The notes below the pieces were generated by a model. That model was given only the letters and a program-made list of their open reading frames with translations. It was not told where the DNA came from and searched no databases. The translations under genes were made by a program, and so were the position numbers. A stretch of DNA of 64,000 nucleotides from Geodermatophilus telluris (GTDB taxonomy: Bacteria > Actinomycetota > Actinomycetes > Mycobacteriales > Geodermatophilaceae): NCBI RefSeq assembly GCF_900102745.1, contig NZ_FMZF01000003.1, positions 124,001 through 188,000 of the forward strand, read 5' to 3'. Position 1 is the stretch's first letter, and each line of letters opens with the position of its first letter. Shown in pieces: positions 1 to 8,978 of the stretch.

Positions 1-2055
1 CCCCGACCGGGGGTCCATCGCGACGGCGGCGGCGACGTGCCCGTCGGCCCGCCGCTGGGCGTCCAGCGCCGCGACCAGCCCGTCGTACAGCTGCCGCTGC
101 AGCCCCAGGTCGAGGGAGAGCCGCAGGTCGGCACCGGGCACCGGCGCCACCCGCTCGGCCAGCGCGACCGGCACGCCCGACGGGTCGACGTAGAGGCACT
201 GGCGGCCGTTGACGCCGCGCAGCACCGCGTCGTACTGCAGCTCCAGCCCGGCCCGCCCGACGAACTCCCCCGCCGGCAGTCCGGCCCAGCGCTGCTCGGA
301 CTCGGGCGTGGCCACCCCGACGAAGCCGAGCACCGGCCCCAGCGCCGCGCCCTGCGGGTAGGACCGGCGGGGCTCGGGGACGACGAGCACGCCGGTGATC
401 CCGGCGGCGGTCACCGCCTCGCCGGTCGGGCGGGGCACCTCGGCCACCGGCAGCGAGAGGGTGGTGGGCTCCGCGGCGTCGATCTCGGCCTGCAGGTCAC
501 CGGGCACGCGGCCGGTCAGGGCGGCCAGCCGGTCGACGGCCGACGGGGTGTCGCGCAGCAGGGCCGGCACGACGAGCACCCGGTCCACCCCCGTGCCGGT
601 GGCCGAGGCGTCCACGGCGAGGGGCGTGTCGTGCCGGTCGGTGATCGCGCCGCGGGGGGCGGGCAGCCGGACGCAGCGGGTCATCTGCTCCTCGCCGGCC
701 AGCGTCAGCTCCTCGCCGCGGGTCACCTGCAGCCGCCAGCCGTAGACGCCGAAGGAGACCAGCAGCGCCGACAGGGCCAGCGCGGCCAGCCGGACCAGCC
801 GCGGGCGCCTGCTGCGCCGGCCGGACCGCGCCCACAGCCGCCGGCGGGCACCGTCGCGGCGGACGCCGAGGACCACGCCGATGGCGGCCAGGTGCACCAC
901 CAGCGCCGTCCCGCCGTAGCTCAGCAGCGGGAACGGCACGCCGGCCAGCGGCAGCAGCCCGAGGTTGGCGCCCACGGAGACGACGGTCTCCACGCCCATG
1001 AGGACGGCCAGCCCGCCGGCGACGAGGGCGCCGTGCGCCGTGCGGGACCGCCGGCTGGCCAGCGCCAGCCGCCACACGAGGACGACGACGGCGAGCACCA
1101 CCCCGGCGCCGGCGACCAGCCCCCACTGGCCGACGAGGCTGGCGGGGGCGAGGTCGGTGTGCCCCTCCGGGAGGTACTCCGCGCGCAGCTCCCGGAGCGG
1201 GTCGCCGCTGCGGCCGAACAGCCCGGCGGAGCCCAGGGTGATGTGCGCCTGGCGCAGCGCCCAGCCCGAGCCGGTCGGCGACTCGTGGGCGCCGACCAGG
1301 AAGGTGCCCAGGCGCTGCAGCTGGTAGGGCTGCAGCAGGCTGATCATCAGCGGTGCGGAGACCGCGACCGCGGCCACCAGCGGCACCAGGAAGCGGGCGG
1401 GCACCCGTCCGATGACCAGCATCGAGCCGGTGAGGACGACGAGCAGCATCGTCGTGCTCAGGTCCGGCTGCAGCAGCGTCAGCCCGGTGGGCGCGGCAGC
1501 CAGCAGCACGGCCAGCGCGAAGCGCTGCCAGGCCGGCCGGCCCGAGCCGAGGACGCCGGCGAGGACCAGCAGCAGCCCGAGCTTGGCCAGCTCCGAGGGC
1601 TGGAAGGTGAACGGGCCGACGACGATCCAGCGGGTGGCCCCCTTGGCGGACACGCCCGTCACCAGGACGCCGACGAGCAGCACCACGGCCGCGCCGTAGG
1701 CGACCCGGCCCAGGACGTCGAGGTAGCGCACCCGCACCCGCCAGCACGCCGCCAGGGCGACGATCCCGCCGACGGCGATGGCCGCCTGCCGCCCCGCGAG
1801 CTCGGTCTCGCCGATGAGCACCAGGTTGGCCAGCCCGAGGCCGACCAGGGCGAGCGCGGCGACGACGGCGAGCAGGTCGAACAGGGCGCTGCGGCGGTCC
1901 CGGCGCTCCTGCCGGGTCCGCCGCCGGCGACCGGTGTCCTCCCCCGGCTCGTCGGCGGTCTCCGGCGCGGCCCACAGGACGCGGCGCTGGCGGCGGGTCC
2001 ACCGCCGGCTGCGCTCCTCGTCCACCGGCCCGCCGGCGTCCCACCCGTCCCGCAC
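1..2055 (-). CDS. SEDS (FtsW/RodA-type) glycosyltransferase fused to class B penicillin-binding protein, 3' end outside window
   Basis: One uninterrupted frame of 685 codons runs off the left edge. Residues about 45-400 are a polytopic SEDS protein: QPDLSTT, the HTDL motif near residue 299 that carries the catalytic aspartate of RodA/FtsW, and PLLSYGGTA are all visible. A further membrane segment follows at about 426-445, and then a class B PBP pedestal with the hallmark PRGAITDRHDTPLA near 465-478. The frame reaches AAVAMDPRSG, the entry to a transpeptidase domain, where the window ends. RodA/FtsW polymerises lipid II and its bPBP partner crosslinks; these are normally two proteins. The GTG start at 2055 is preceded by GGGGGGA and lies 13 nt after the upstream stop, so the two genes are probably cotranscribed. 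The catalytic SxxK serine is not in the window. Confidence 0.85.
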   Translation of the reverse strand, partial: MRDGWDAGGPVDEERSRRWTRRQRRVLWAAPETADEPGEDTGRRRRTRQERRDRRSALFDLLAVVAALALVGLGLANLVLIGETELAGRQAAIAVGGIVALAACWRVRVRYLDVLGRVAYGAAVVLLVGVLVTGVSAKGATRWIVVGPFTFQPSELAKLGLLLVLAGVLGSGRPAWQRFALAVLLAAAPTGLTLLQPDLSTTMLLVVLTGSMLVIGRVPARFLVPLVAAVAVSAPLMISLLQPYQLQRLGTFLVGAHESPTGSGWALRQAHITLGSAGLFGRSGDPLRELRAEYLPEGHTDLAPASLVGQWGLVAGAGVVLAVVVLVWRLALASRRSRTAHGALVAGGLAVLMGVETVVSVGANLGLLPLAGVPFPLLSYGGTALVVHLAAIGVVLGVRRDGARRRLWARSGRRSRRPRLVRLAALALSALLVSFGVYGWRLQVTRGEELTLAGEEQMTRCVRLPAPRGAITDRHDTPLAVDASATGTGVDRVLVVPALLRDTPSAVDRLAALTGRVPGDLQAEIDAAEPTTLSLPVAEVPRPTGEAVTAAGITGVLVVPEPRRSYPQGAALGPVLGFVGVATPESEQRWAGLPAGEFVGRAGLELQYDAVLRGVNGRQCLYVDPSGVPVALAERVAPVPGADLRLSLDLGLQRQLYDGLVAALDAQRRADGHVAAAVAMDPRSG

Positions 2056-2068
2056 GCCCGTCCCCCCG

Positions 2069-3262
2069 TCAGCCGGTCGGTGCGTCGGTCCGGCAGGAGC
2101 CCACGGACAGCGGGGCGGACGCCGCGGCGGCGGGCTCCTCGGTGACGGCCAGCACCGCCACGGCGGGAGCGGCGGGCAGCGCGACGACCCCGACGGCCTC
2201 GGCCCGCGTGCCGGCGGCGGGGACGGCGACCGACCCGCCGGGCGCGGTCGACGTGGCGCCGGTGCAGCGGTCGACGAGGGTGTAGGTCCAGCTCACCTGC
2301 CGTTCCCCGCTGCCCGGCACGAGGCGCACCTGCACCCGCACGGTGCACGGCGCGCCGGGGGTGCAGGCGGCGAGGTTGCGCAGGTCGACGGCGGCGACGT
2401 CCCCGGCCGCCGCGGGCGCGGGCGGGGTCACCGGCAGGCCGTCGGGTTCCGGCGCGGCCGTCGGCTCGGCGCCGCTGCGGCCGGCGTCGAGCAGCACCTC
2501 GACGTCGGCGGCGATGTCGTCCCGGAGCACCACGACCTCGACGACCACCACCGCGCTGAGGAGCACCACGGACAGCAGCCACCCGCCGACCCGCCGCCAC
2601 CCGCTGCCCGACGGCTCGAGGGAGGACCGGCGCGCCGGGACCGCGCGCCCCGGGGTCGCCGGAGGGAGGGCCCGTGCCGCTGCCGGGCCGGCCACGACGG
2701 CCCGCACCAGCGCGGCGAGCTCGGCGCGGACGGCGGCGCGGTCGGACCCGCGGGCCGCCTCCTGGAGCCGTTCGGCCGCGGCGGGGACGCCGGCCACCGG
2801 CAGGTCGGCCGCGGCGGCGTCGAGCCGGGCCAGCAGGTCCGCCGCCGCGCCCTCCGCCGGGCGGCCGCGGGGCCGCGCGGCCGCCGCGGTGCTGGCGAGC
2901 AGCTCGGCCAGGGCCGCCGGGGAGAGACCCGCGGTCGGGTCGAGGTGCACCCGCCCGTCGGTGTCGACGAGCACCCGGTCGAGCGGGTCGGGACCGCCCG
3001 CCCCGGCGTCCTCCGGGGCGCCCGCGGCCTCGGCCAGCAGGTCCGCGCCGAGCTCGACGGCCTGCGCGGGCGTGAGCCGGGCCAGGGCCGTCAGCCGGGC
3101 GAGCCGGACACCGGTGGGGTCGGGGTGCGGCGGGCCGTGCGGGCCGGGAGGGGGCGGGACGTGGTCGGGCGCGGGCTGGTGGGGTGCGGGCAGGTCGGGT
3201 GCGCGGTGGTCCTGCTCCTGCGCGCGGCGACCGGACGCCCGGTCGATCGTCAGGTCCGCCAC
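2069..3262 (-). CDS. Hypothetical membrane-anchored protein with extracytoplasmic C-terminal domain
   Basis: Encodes 397 aa from a GTG. I do not recognise a family. The N-terminal 200 residues are Ala/Pro/Arg-rich with helical, leucine-rich stretches. A single strong hydrophobic segment (about residues 216-237, LLSVVLLSAVVVVEVVVL) follows. The C-terminal part of about 160 residues has a Pro/Ala linker and then a compact domain with three or four cysteines (CTPGAPC, RCTG, SCRTD) that could be disulfide-bonded outside the cell. It ends 13 nt before the SEDS-PBP fusion on the same strand, so a role linked to cell-wall synthesis is possible but is inference from position only. Confidence 0.6.
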   Translation of the reverse strand: MADLTIDRASGRRAQEQDHRAPDLPAPHQPAPDHVPPPPGPHGPPHPDPTGVRLARLTALARLTPAQAVELGADLLAEAAGAPEDAGAGGPDPLDRVLVDTDGRVHLDPTAGLSPAALAELLASTAAAARPRGRPAEGAAADLLARLDAAAADLPVAGVPAAAERLQEAARGSDRAAVRAELAALVRAVVAGPAAARALPPATPGRAVPARRSSLEPSGSGWRRVGGWLLSVVLLSAVVVVEVVVLRDDIAADVEVLLDAGRSGAEPTAAPEPDGLPVTPPAPAAAGDVAAVDLRNLAACTPGAPCTVRVQVRLVPGSGERQVSWTYTLVDRCTGATSTAPGGSVAVPAAGTRAEAVGVVALPAAPAVAVLAVTEEPAAAASAPLSVGSCRTDAPTG

Positions 3263-3465
3263 CCGCCGTCACCCCACCGCGTCCGCTCCCGGGCTGTCAG
3301 GGGGCCCAATCTGGGACACCGGACCCGCGGCTGTCACCCGGTTCCGGCGCGCCGTCGGGCGGTTTCCCGGCGCGTCGCGACCACGGGCCCGGTGCACCTC
3401 CGACGGAGGTCCCGCCCGTCCAGCAAGCCGCGTAACGAACGGCGCGGACGGCGGACTCCGGGTGC

Positions 3466-4143
3466 ATGACGCGCACCTCGCCGCCGGCGCTGGTCACCAC
3501 GCGGCACAGCTGGCACCTCGTCGCCGAGCACGTCCTCGCCGCCGGGCAGTTCGCCGCCTCCGGCACCGTCCGGCTGCGCCCGCACCCCGGCGGCCTGGCC
3601 ACCACCGCGGGGGTCGGGGGCCGGCAGCTGGCCGTCGTCGGCGACCGGCTGGTCGTCACCGACGGCGGCACCCGGCACCAGCACCCGCTCACCACGCTCG
3701 GCCGGGCGGCGGAGGACGCCGGCGTCGCCCTCGGCCTGCGCGGCAGCTACGCCCCGGCCACCGTGCCCGACCCGGACGCGCCGCTGCCGGTCGACGCGGC
3801 CGCCGCCCACCGGCTGGCCGGCTGGTACGCCCTCGGCGACACGGCCCTGCGCCGCCTCACCGCCGGGCTCGGCGCCCCGGCCGAGCCGGTGCTGTGGCCC
3901 GAGCACCTGGACCTCGCGCTCACCGTCGACGCCGTGAACCTCGGGGTCTCCCCCGGTGACGACGCGACGCCCGAGCCGTACCTCTACGTCGGCCCGCACG
4001 AGGGGCCCACGTCGGGCGACCCGTTCTGGAACGCCCCCTTCGGCGCCCTGGTCGGCGCCGACCGCATCCGCACCCCCGACGACGCCGTCGCCGCCTTTTC
4101 GGCGGGACGGGACCGGGCACTCACCGACAGGAGCAGGACGTGA
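3466..4143 (+). CDS. Conserved-looking actinobacterial hypothetical protein
   Basis: Encodes 225 aa from an ATG without an obvious Shine-Dalgarno sequence. No signal peptide or membrane segment is seen. The C-terminal half has distinctive motifs (VLWPEHLDLALTVDAVNLGVS, PYLYVGP, DPFWNAPFGA), which I recall from uncharacterised actinobacterial proteins but cannot assign to a reaction. Its TGA overlaps the GTG of the following SDR (GTGA), so it is the first gene of a translationally coupled operon with the SDR, a cyclase-family hydrolase and a GMC oxidoreductase. Confidence 0.65.
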   Translation: MTRTSPPALVTTRHSWHLVAEHVLAAGQFAASGTVRLRPHPGGLATTAGVGGRQLAVVGDRLVVTDGGTRHQHPLTTLGRAAEDAGVALGLRGSYAPATVPDPDAPLPVDAAAAHRLAGWYALGDTALRRLTAGLGAPAEPVLWPEHLDLALTVDAVNLGVSPGDDATPEPYLYVGPHEGPTSGDPFWNAPFGALVGADRIRTPDDAVAAFSAGRDRALTDRSRT

Positions 4144-4961
4144 AGGGTCTGCAGGGCAAGACGGCACTGGTCACCGGCGGCAGCTCGGGCATCGGGCAGG
4201 CCATCGCCATCCGCCTCGGCGAGGAGGGCGTCGACGTCGCGATCAACTACGTCGGCGCGCCCGAGGGCGCCGAGGAGACCCGGGAGGCGATCGAGCACGG
4301 CGTCGAGATGTGCGTGAAGGAGATGTCGGCGGCCGGCACCCACCCGATCCTGGTCGCCGCCGACGTGTCCTCCGAGGACCAGGTCGGCGCCATGTTCGAG
4401 CAAGTGCACCGCGAGTACGGCCGGGTCGACCTGCTGGTCAACAACGCCGGCATCCAGGTCGCCGCCGACAGCGAGGAGCTCGACGTCGCCGCCTTCGACC
4501 GGGTGCTCGCGGTCAACCTGCGCGGCGCGTTCCTGTGCAGCCAGCAGGCGATCCGCGGCTGGCTGCGCGCGGGCTCCCCCGGCTGCGTCGTCAACGTGTC
4601 CAGCGTCCACCAGGTGATCCCGAAGCCGCGGTTCGTCGGCTACTCGGTGTCCAAGGGCGGCATGCAGAACCTCACCCGCACCCTGGCGCTGGAGTACGCC
4701 GCGCGCGGCATCCGCGTGAACGGCATCGGCCCCGGCGCCACGGTGACCCCGATCAACCGGTCGTGGATCGACGACCCGGTCAAGCGGCAGATGGTGGAGA
4801 GCCACATCCCGATGCGGCGCGCCGGGGACGCCGAGGAGATGGCCGCGGTGACCGCCTTCCTCTGCTCGGACGAGGCCGCCTACGTCACCGGGCAGACCGT
4901 CTTCGTCGACGGCGGCCTGACGCTCTACCCGTCGTTCGAGACCACCTGGTCGTCGGAGTGA
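4140..4961 (+). CDS. SDR family NAD(P)-dependent oxidoreductase (glucose 1-dehydrogenase-like)
   Basis: Encodes 273 aa, the usual classical SDR size. It has a Rossmann motif TGGSSGIGQ near the N-terminus, NNAG in the middle, a catalytic serine in NVSSVHQV and the YSVSK pair near residues 168-172, and ends in a typical VTGQTVFVDGG strand. A small insertion (about residues 55-70) lies between beta-2 and beta-3. The fold and catalytic triad make it an alcohol/ketone or sugar dehydrogenase; the substrate is not shown. The GTG start overlaps the upstream stop, and its own TGA overlaps the next GTG, so the genes are translationally coupled. Confidence 0.88.
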   Translation: MKGLQGKTALVTGGSSGIGQAIAIRLGEEGVDVAINYVGAPEGAEETREAIEHGVEMCVKEMSAAGTHPILVAADVSSEDQVGAMFEQVHREYGRVDLLVNNAGIQVAADSEELDVAAFDRVLAVNLRGAFLCSQQAIRGWLRAGSPGCVVNVSSVHQVIPKPRFVGYSVSKGGMQNLTRTLALEYAARGIRVNGIGPGATVTPINRSWIDDPVKRQMVESHIPMRRAGDAEEMAAVTAFLCSDEAAYVTGQTVFVDGGLTLYPSFETTWSSE

Positions 4962-5890
4962 CGACGCTGCACACCCCGCCGTCGGCCGAGGAGCGGACGG
5001 CGGGGTGGTTCCCCTCGCGCTGGGGCCCCGACGACGAGGCCGGTGCGCTCAACGAGATCACCCCCGAGGTCGTGCGCGCGGCGGTCGGGCTGGTGCGCAC
5101 CGGCCGGGTGCTCGACCTCGCCCACGTGCTGCACGCCGACGTCCCCGCCTTCCCGGGACGCACGTTCCGCTCGTACCTGACCACGAACGCGCACTTCGTC
5201 AACCGCCGCCGGCCCGGCGGCGGCCCCGGGGGCTGGGGCCGCAACGCGGTGAACTGGGTGGTCGAGCAGGTGACCGCCACCCAGCAGATGGGCACCCACG
5301 TGGACGCCCTCAACCACCTGCAGGTCGGCGACCGCACCTACAACGGGCACCGGATCGCCGACGTCGCCGAGGAGTGGGGCACCAATCGCCTCGGCGTCGA
5401 GACGCTGCCGCAGGTGGTCACCCGCGGCCTGCTGCTCGACGTCGCCGCGGTCCGCGGGGCCGACGCCCTCGGCCCCGGCGACGTGGTCACCGTCGCCGAC
5501 GCGCAGGCCGCGCTCGGCGACCGGTCGCTGCGCCCGGGCGACGCCGTGCTGGTCCACACCGGCTGGGGCCGCCTGTGGGGCGAGGACCCCGGCCGCTACT
5601 CCGCCGGGGAACCGGGCCCGGGGACGGCGCTGGCCGGCTGGCTGGCCGAGCACCGCGTCGCGCTCACCGGCTGCGACACCTGGAGCTACGGGCCGGTCCC
5701 GCCCGAGGACCCCGACGAGCCCTTCGTCGTCCCCCAGACGCTCAACGTCCGGCACGGCGTGGTCGTGCTGGAGAACCTGCGGCTGGCCGAGGCCGCCGCG
5801 GCCGGGCTGCGCGAGTTCTGCCTCGTCGTCAGCCACGCCAAGCTGCGCGGCGCCACCGGCGCCTGGGTCACGCCCCTGGCGATCAGCTGA
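4958..5890 (+). CDS. Cyclase-family (kynurenine formamidase-like) metal-dependent hydrolase
   Basis: Encodes 310 aa from the GTG that overlaps the SDR stop (GTGA); the open frame extends upstream but inside the SDR gene. The signature MGTHVDALNH at about residues 111-120 is the metal-binding HxGTHxD-type motif of the cyclase family (PF04199), and DAVLVHTGW is also typical. Family members hydrolyse amides or lactones (kynurenine formamidase) or act in polyketide cyclisation. Next to an SDR and a GMC dehydrogenase, hydrolysis of a lactone or amide formed by oxidation is a reasonable inference. Confidence 0.85.
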   Translation: MTTLHTPPSAEERTAGWFPSRWGPDDEAGALNEITPEVVRAAVGLVRTGRVLDLAHVLHADVPAFPGRTFRSYLTTNAHFVNRRRPGGGPGGWGRNAVNWVVEQVTATQQMGTHVDALNHLQVGDRTYNGHRIADVAEEWGTNRLGVETLPQVVTRGLLLDVAAVRGADALGPGDVVTVADAQAALGDRSLRPGDAVLVHTGWGRLWGEDPGRYSAGEPGPGTALAGWLAEHRVALTGCDTWSYGPVPPEDPDEPFVVPQTLNVRHGVVVLENLRLAEAAAAGLREFCLVVSHAKLRGATGAWVTPLAIS

Positions 5891-5915
5891 GTCGCCGTTC
5901 CCCGAGGAGGTCACC

Positions 5916-7535
5916 ATGGCCCAGCACGTCGACGTCGTCGTCATCGGGTCGGGAGCCGGCGGTGGTGCCGTCGCCTGGGCCCTGGCTCCCACGGGGAAGC
6001 GGGTCCTGGTCCTCGAGCGCGGCGACTGGCTGCCGCGGGAGGTCGAGAACTGGGACCCGCGGGCGCTGTGGGCGGACCGGCGCTACGCCAACAGCGGGCA
6101 GTGGACCGACGCCGCCGACGGGCGCCGGTTCACCCCCAAGCAGCACTACTACGTCGGCGGCAACACCAAGTTCTACGGCGCGATCCTCTACCGCTTCCGC
6201 GAGCGGGACTTCGGGCCCGTGCAGCACGTCGACGGCGTCTCGCCGGCCTGGCCGATCACCTACGCCGACCTCGCGCCCTGGTACGACCGCGCCGAGCAGC
6301 TCTACCAGGTGCACGGCACCCGCGGCGAGGACCCCGACGAGCCGCCGGCGTCCGGTCCCTACCCCTGGCCGGCGATCAGCGACGAGCCGCGGATAGCCCA
6401 GCTGCGCGCCGACCTGACCGCCGCCGGCCTGCACCCGTTCTCCCTGCCGAACGGCATCCTGCTCGACGAGGCGCACCCGCAGCTGTCGGCGTGCGTCCGA
6501 TGCGCCACCTGCGACGGGTTCCCCTGCCTGGTGCACGGCAAGGCCGACGCCGAGGTGATGACGGTGCAGCCCGCGCTGCGGCACCCGAACGTGACCCTGC
6601 GGACCCGCGCGCGGGTGGTCCGGCTGGAGACCGACGCCGCCGGCCACCGGGTGTCGCGGGTCGTCGTCGACCGGGACGGCGAGCGCGAGGAGTACACCGC
6701 CGACGTCGTCGTCCTGGCGGCCGGGGCGATCAACTCCGCCGCGCTGCTGCTCGCCTCGGCGTCCGACCGCCACCCCGACGGCCTGGGCAACGGCTCCGGG
6801 CACGTGGGCCGGCACCTCATGCTGCACAACAACTCCGGGCTGGTGGCGTTCTCGAAGACGCCGAACCCGACCCGCTTCCAGAAGACGATCGGGGTGAACG
6901 ACCTCTACTGGCGCGACCCGTTCGACCCGGACTGGGAGTACCCGGTCGGCTCGATCCAGATGAACGGCAAGAGCGATGCGGTGCTCATCGGCTTCGACGT
7001 CCCCGACGCCCGGGACCCCGCCGACCTGGCCCGCCACTCGATCGACTTCTGGCTCACCACCGAGGACCTCCCGCTGGACGAGAACCGGGTGACCCTGGAC
7101 GCCGACGGCGGGATCCGGCTGGCCTACCGGCGCACCAACGCCGCCGAGGTCGCCCGGCTGCGGATGCGGCTCACGGGCCTGCTCGACGCGATCCGCTGCG
7201 AGCAGGACGTGTACGACAACCGCCAGTACGCCGGCGGGCAGCTCGGCATCGGCGGCGTGGCACACCAGAACGGGACGATCCGCTTCGGCCCGGACCCGGC
7301 CACCGCGCCGCTCGACCTCGACTGCCGGATGCACGAGGTCGAGGACCTGTACGTGGCCGACTCCTCGTTCTTCGTGTCGAGCACCGCCGTCAACCCGACC
7401 CTGACGATCATCGCGAACGCGCTGCGGGTCGCCGACCGGGTCGCCGAGCGGCTCGGGGTCCCGTCCGCGGCGCGCGCCGTGCCGCAGCCGCGGACGGAGC
7501 CGGCGCCGGAGTCCGCCGGGGCCGCGACGGCCTGA
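5916..7535 (+). CDS. GMC family FAD-dependent oxidoreductase
   Basis: Encodes 539 aa. It starts at ATG behind a strong GAGGAGG site, 25 nt after the cyclase gene. The N-terminal FAD-binding motif VVVIGSGAGGG (residues 8-18), a GGNTKFYGA segment and a C-terminal VNPTLTIIANALRVADRV segment with a preceding GGVAHQNGT (near residue 446) fit glucose-methanol-choline oxidoreductases, where the late His and Asn form the active site. A cysteine-rich patch (ACVRCATCDGFPC, about residues 190-202) is seen in a subset of these proteins. It probably oxidises an alcohol or sugar; the acceptor is unknown. It is not the mycofactocin-associated MftG type, as far as the N-terminal motif shows. Confidence 0.88.
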   Translation: MAQHVDVVVIGSGAGGGAVAWALAPTGKRVLVLERGDWLPREVENWDPRALWADRRYANSGQWTDAADGRRFTPKQHYYVGGNTKFYGAILYRFRERDFGPVQHVDGVSPAWPITYADLAPWYDRAEQLYQVHGTRGEDPDEPPASGPYPWPAISDEPRIAQLRADLTAAGLHPFSLPNGILLDEAHPQLSACVRCATCDGFPCLVHGKADAEVMTVQPALRHPNVTLRTRARVVRLETDAAGHRVSRVVVDRDGEREEYTADVVVLAAGAINSAALLLASASDRHPDGLGNGSGHVGRHLMLHNNSGLVAFSKTPNPTRFQKTIGVNDLYWRDPFDPDWEYPVGSIQMNGKSDAVLIGFDVPDARDPADLARHSIDFWLTTEDLPLDENRVTLDADGGIRLAYRRTNAAEVARLRMRLTGLLDAIRCEQDVYDNRQYAGGQLGIGGVAHQNGTIRFGPDPATAPLDLDCRMHEVEDLYVADSSFFVSSTAVNPTLTIIANALRVADRVAERLGVPSAARAVPQPRTEPAPESAGAATA

Positions 7536-7570
7536 CCGCGCAGGACCTCCCGAGGGACCTCCCGCGACGA

Positions 7571-7607
7571 GTCGTGCTCTGCCCACGGGGGGTGGGCAGA
7601 GCACGAC
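7571..7607. terminator. Strong bidirectional hairpin between convergent genes
   Basis: A perfect 16-bp inverted repeat (left arm GTCGTGCTCTGCCCAC) with a 5-nt G loop lies 35 nt past the GMC stop and about 100 nt past the antiporter stop on the other strand. There is no U tract, as is common in high-GC actinobacteria. Confidence 0.75.
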
Positions 7608-7667
7608 GTCCCGGTCACGGACGGTGGGTCCCGGTCACGGACGGTGGGTCCCGGTCACGGACGGTGG
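7608..7667. repeat. Three perfect tandem copies of a 20-bp unit
   Basis: The unit GTCCCGGTCACGGACGGTGG occurs at 7608-7627, 7628-7647 and 7648-7667 without any mismatch, directly abutting the terminator hairpin. Shortly after it comes a CCCCCCTCGGGGGG hairpin (about 7673-7686). It lies between convergent genes, so it is unlikely to be a promoter. It is probably a variable-number minisatellite. Confidence 0.9.
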
Positions 7668-7708
7668 GAGGTCCCCCCTCGGGGGGAGGTCAGGGCCACC
7701 CGCCAGCG

Positions 7709-8968
7709 TCAGGCCGGTGGCCGTCCCGGCACGCTCTGCGCCCGGCGCGGCGCCGGCACCCGGCCCGCTTCCGGGCCTGCCGCGTCCACGTCCGGGCCGG
7801 CCCGCCCGAGCAGGCCCAGGGCCAGGACCGGGTAGACCAGCACCGACAGCAGGCCGGCGCAGACCAGCGCCGCCCCGGTCACCGGGTCCAGCCGGCCGGT
7901 GGCCTCGCCGATCTGCACCGCGGTCACCAGGAAGGGCAGCGAGGTCGCCTGCAGCAGCCCGACCGCGGCCGCGCCCCGCCGGCCCAGCGCCGGGACGTGC
8001 AGCAGCGCGGGCAGCCCGCGCACCAGCAGCAGGACGGCGAGGAACACCGGCACCCGCAGCAGGGCGCTGGGCTCCTCGACCAGCCCGCGCAGGTCCAGCC
8101 GCACGCCGCTGGAGACGAAGAAGACCGGGATCAGGAAGCCGAAGCCGAGCGCCTCGAGCTTGGTGCGGAAGTGCGGGTGGGTGGCCGAGTCGCGGTCGAG
8201 GACGCCGACCAGCGCGCCGGCCAGGAACGCACCGAGCAGCAGCTCGAGTCCCAGCCGCTCGGCCAGCACGACGAAGGCGAACAGCAGCACGACCACCAGC
8301 CGCACCCGGATCTCCGCCGTCGTGTCCTGCAGCCGGACCAGGACGTCCCCCAGCCGCATCCCCATCCCGACCCGGCCCAGGACCACCGCGAGCACCGCCA
8401 CGAGCACGCCGAGGCCGGCGAGCACGGCCGCCGTCGTCCCGGCTCCCCCGCCGGAGGTGGAGAACAGCAGGGTGAGCAGCACGATGGCGGAGAAGTCGGC
8501 CACCGAGGCGCCGGCGATCGTGGTCTGCCCGACCGGCGAGGTCACCGCCCCGGCGTCCTTGAGCACCGGGACGACCAACCCCAGGGCGGTGGAGGTCAGC
8601 GCGACGGCGAGGAAGAGCGGGCTCGCGGTCCAGCCGAGGGTGTGCGCGCCCAGCCCGACGAGCACGGCCAGCGCGAGGCCGACCGCGTAGCCCAGGCCGG
8701 CGGTCCCCAGCGACCGCCCGCGCAGCCCGCGCAGGTCGATCTCCAGGCCGGCGAGCAGCAGCAGGAACGCCAGCCCGACGAGGGCCAGCACCTGCACCGG
8801 CAGGTCGACCTCGACCCAGCCGAGCACCGACGGGCCGAGCACGACGCCGGCGACGATCTCCAGGACCACCGACGGGACGCGCAGCCGCGGCGCCCAGCCC
8901 AGCGCGAGCGGCACGGCCGCGGCCACCGCGGTGACGACCAGCAGGTTCGTGAACGACACGTCGGGCAC
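7709..8968 (-). CDS. Monovalent cation:proton antiporter, CPA2 type
   Basis: Encodes 419 aa, almost entirely hydrophobic with about 12 membrane segments. The features LEIVAGVVLGPSVLG near residues 35-50, LLLLAGLEIDL near 70-80 and GASVADFSAIVLL near 155 match the Na+/H+ exchanger domain of CPA2 proteins (KefB/KefC/NapA-like), which exchange Na+ or K+ for protons. No cytoplasmic TrkA-N/RCK regulatory domain follows; the protein ends in a short Pro/Arg-rich tail. It begins 10 nt after the stop of the flavoprotein gene on the same strand, so the two are probably cotranscribed. Confidence 0.88.
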   Translation of the reverse strand: MPDVSFTNLLVVTAVAAAVPLALGWAPRLRVPSVVLEIVAGVVLGPSVLGWVEVDLPVQVLALVGLAFLLLLAGLEIDLRGLRGRSLGTAGLGYAVGLALAVLVGLGAHTLGWTASPLFLAVALTSTALGLVVPVLKDAGAVTSPVGQTTIAGASVADFSAIVLLTLLFSTSGGGAGTTAAVLAGLGVLVAVLAVVLGRVGMGMRLGDVLVRLQDTTAEIRVRLVVVLLFAFVVLAERLGLELLLGAFLAGALVGVLDRDSATHPHFRTKLEALGFGFLIPVFFVSSGVRLDLRGLVEEPSALLRVPVFLAVLLLVRGLPALLHVPALGRRGAAAVGLLQATSLPFLVTAVQIGEATGRLDPVTGAALVCAGLLSVLVYPVLALGLLGRAGPDVDAAGPEAGRVPAPRRAQSVPGRPPA

Positions 8969-8978
8969 GGTGGGCTCC

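Noticed and set aside
5916-7535. GMC protein as MftG, the mycofactocin-associated GMC dehydrogenase
   Set aside because: Its opening motif and the cysteine patch do not match what I know of MftG, and no mft gene is adjacent.
7608-7667. Possible CRISPR array from the three tandem repeats
   Set aside because: The units are directly joined with no spacers, and no cas gene is near.
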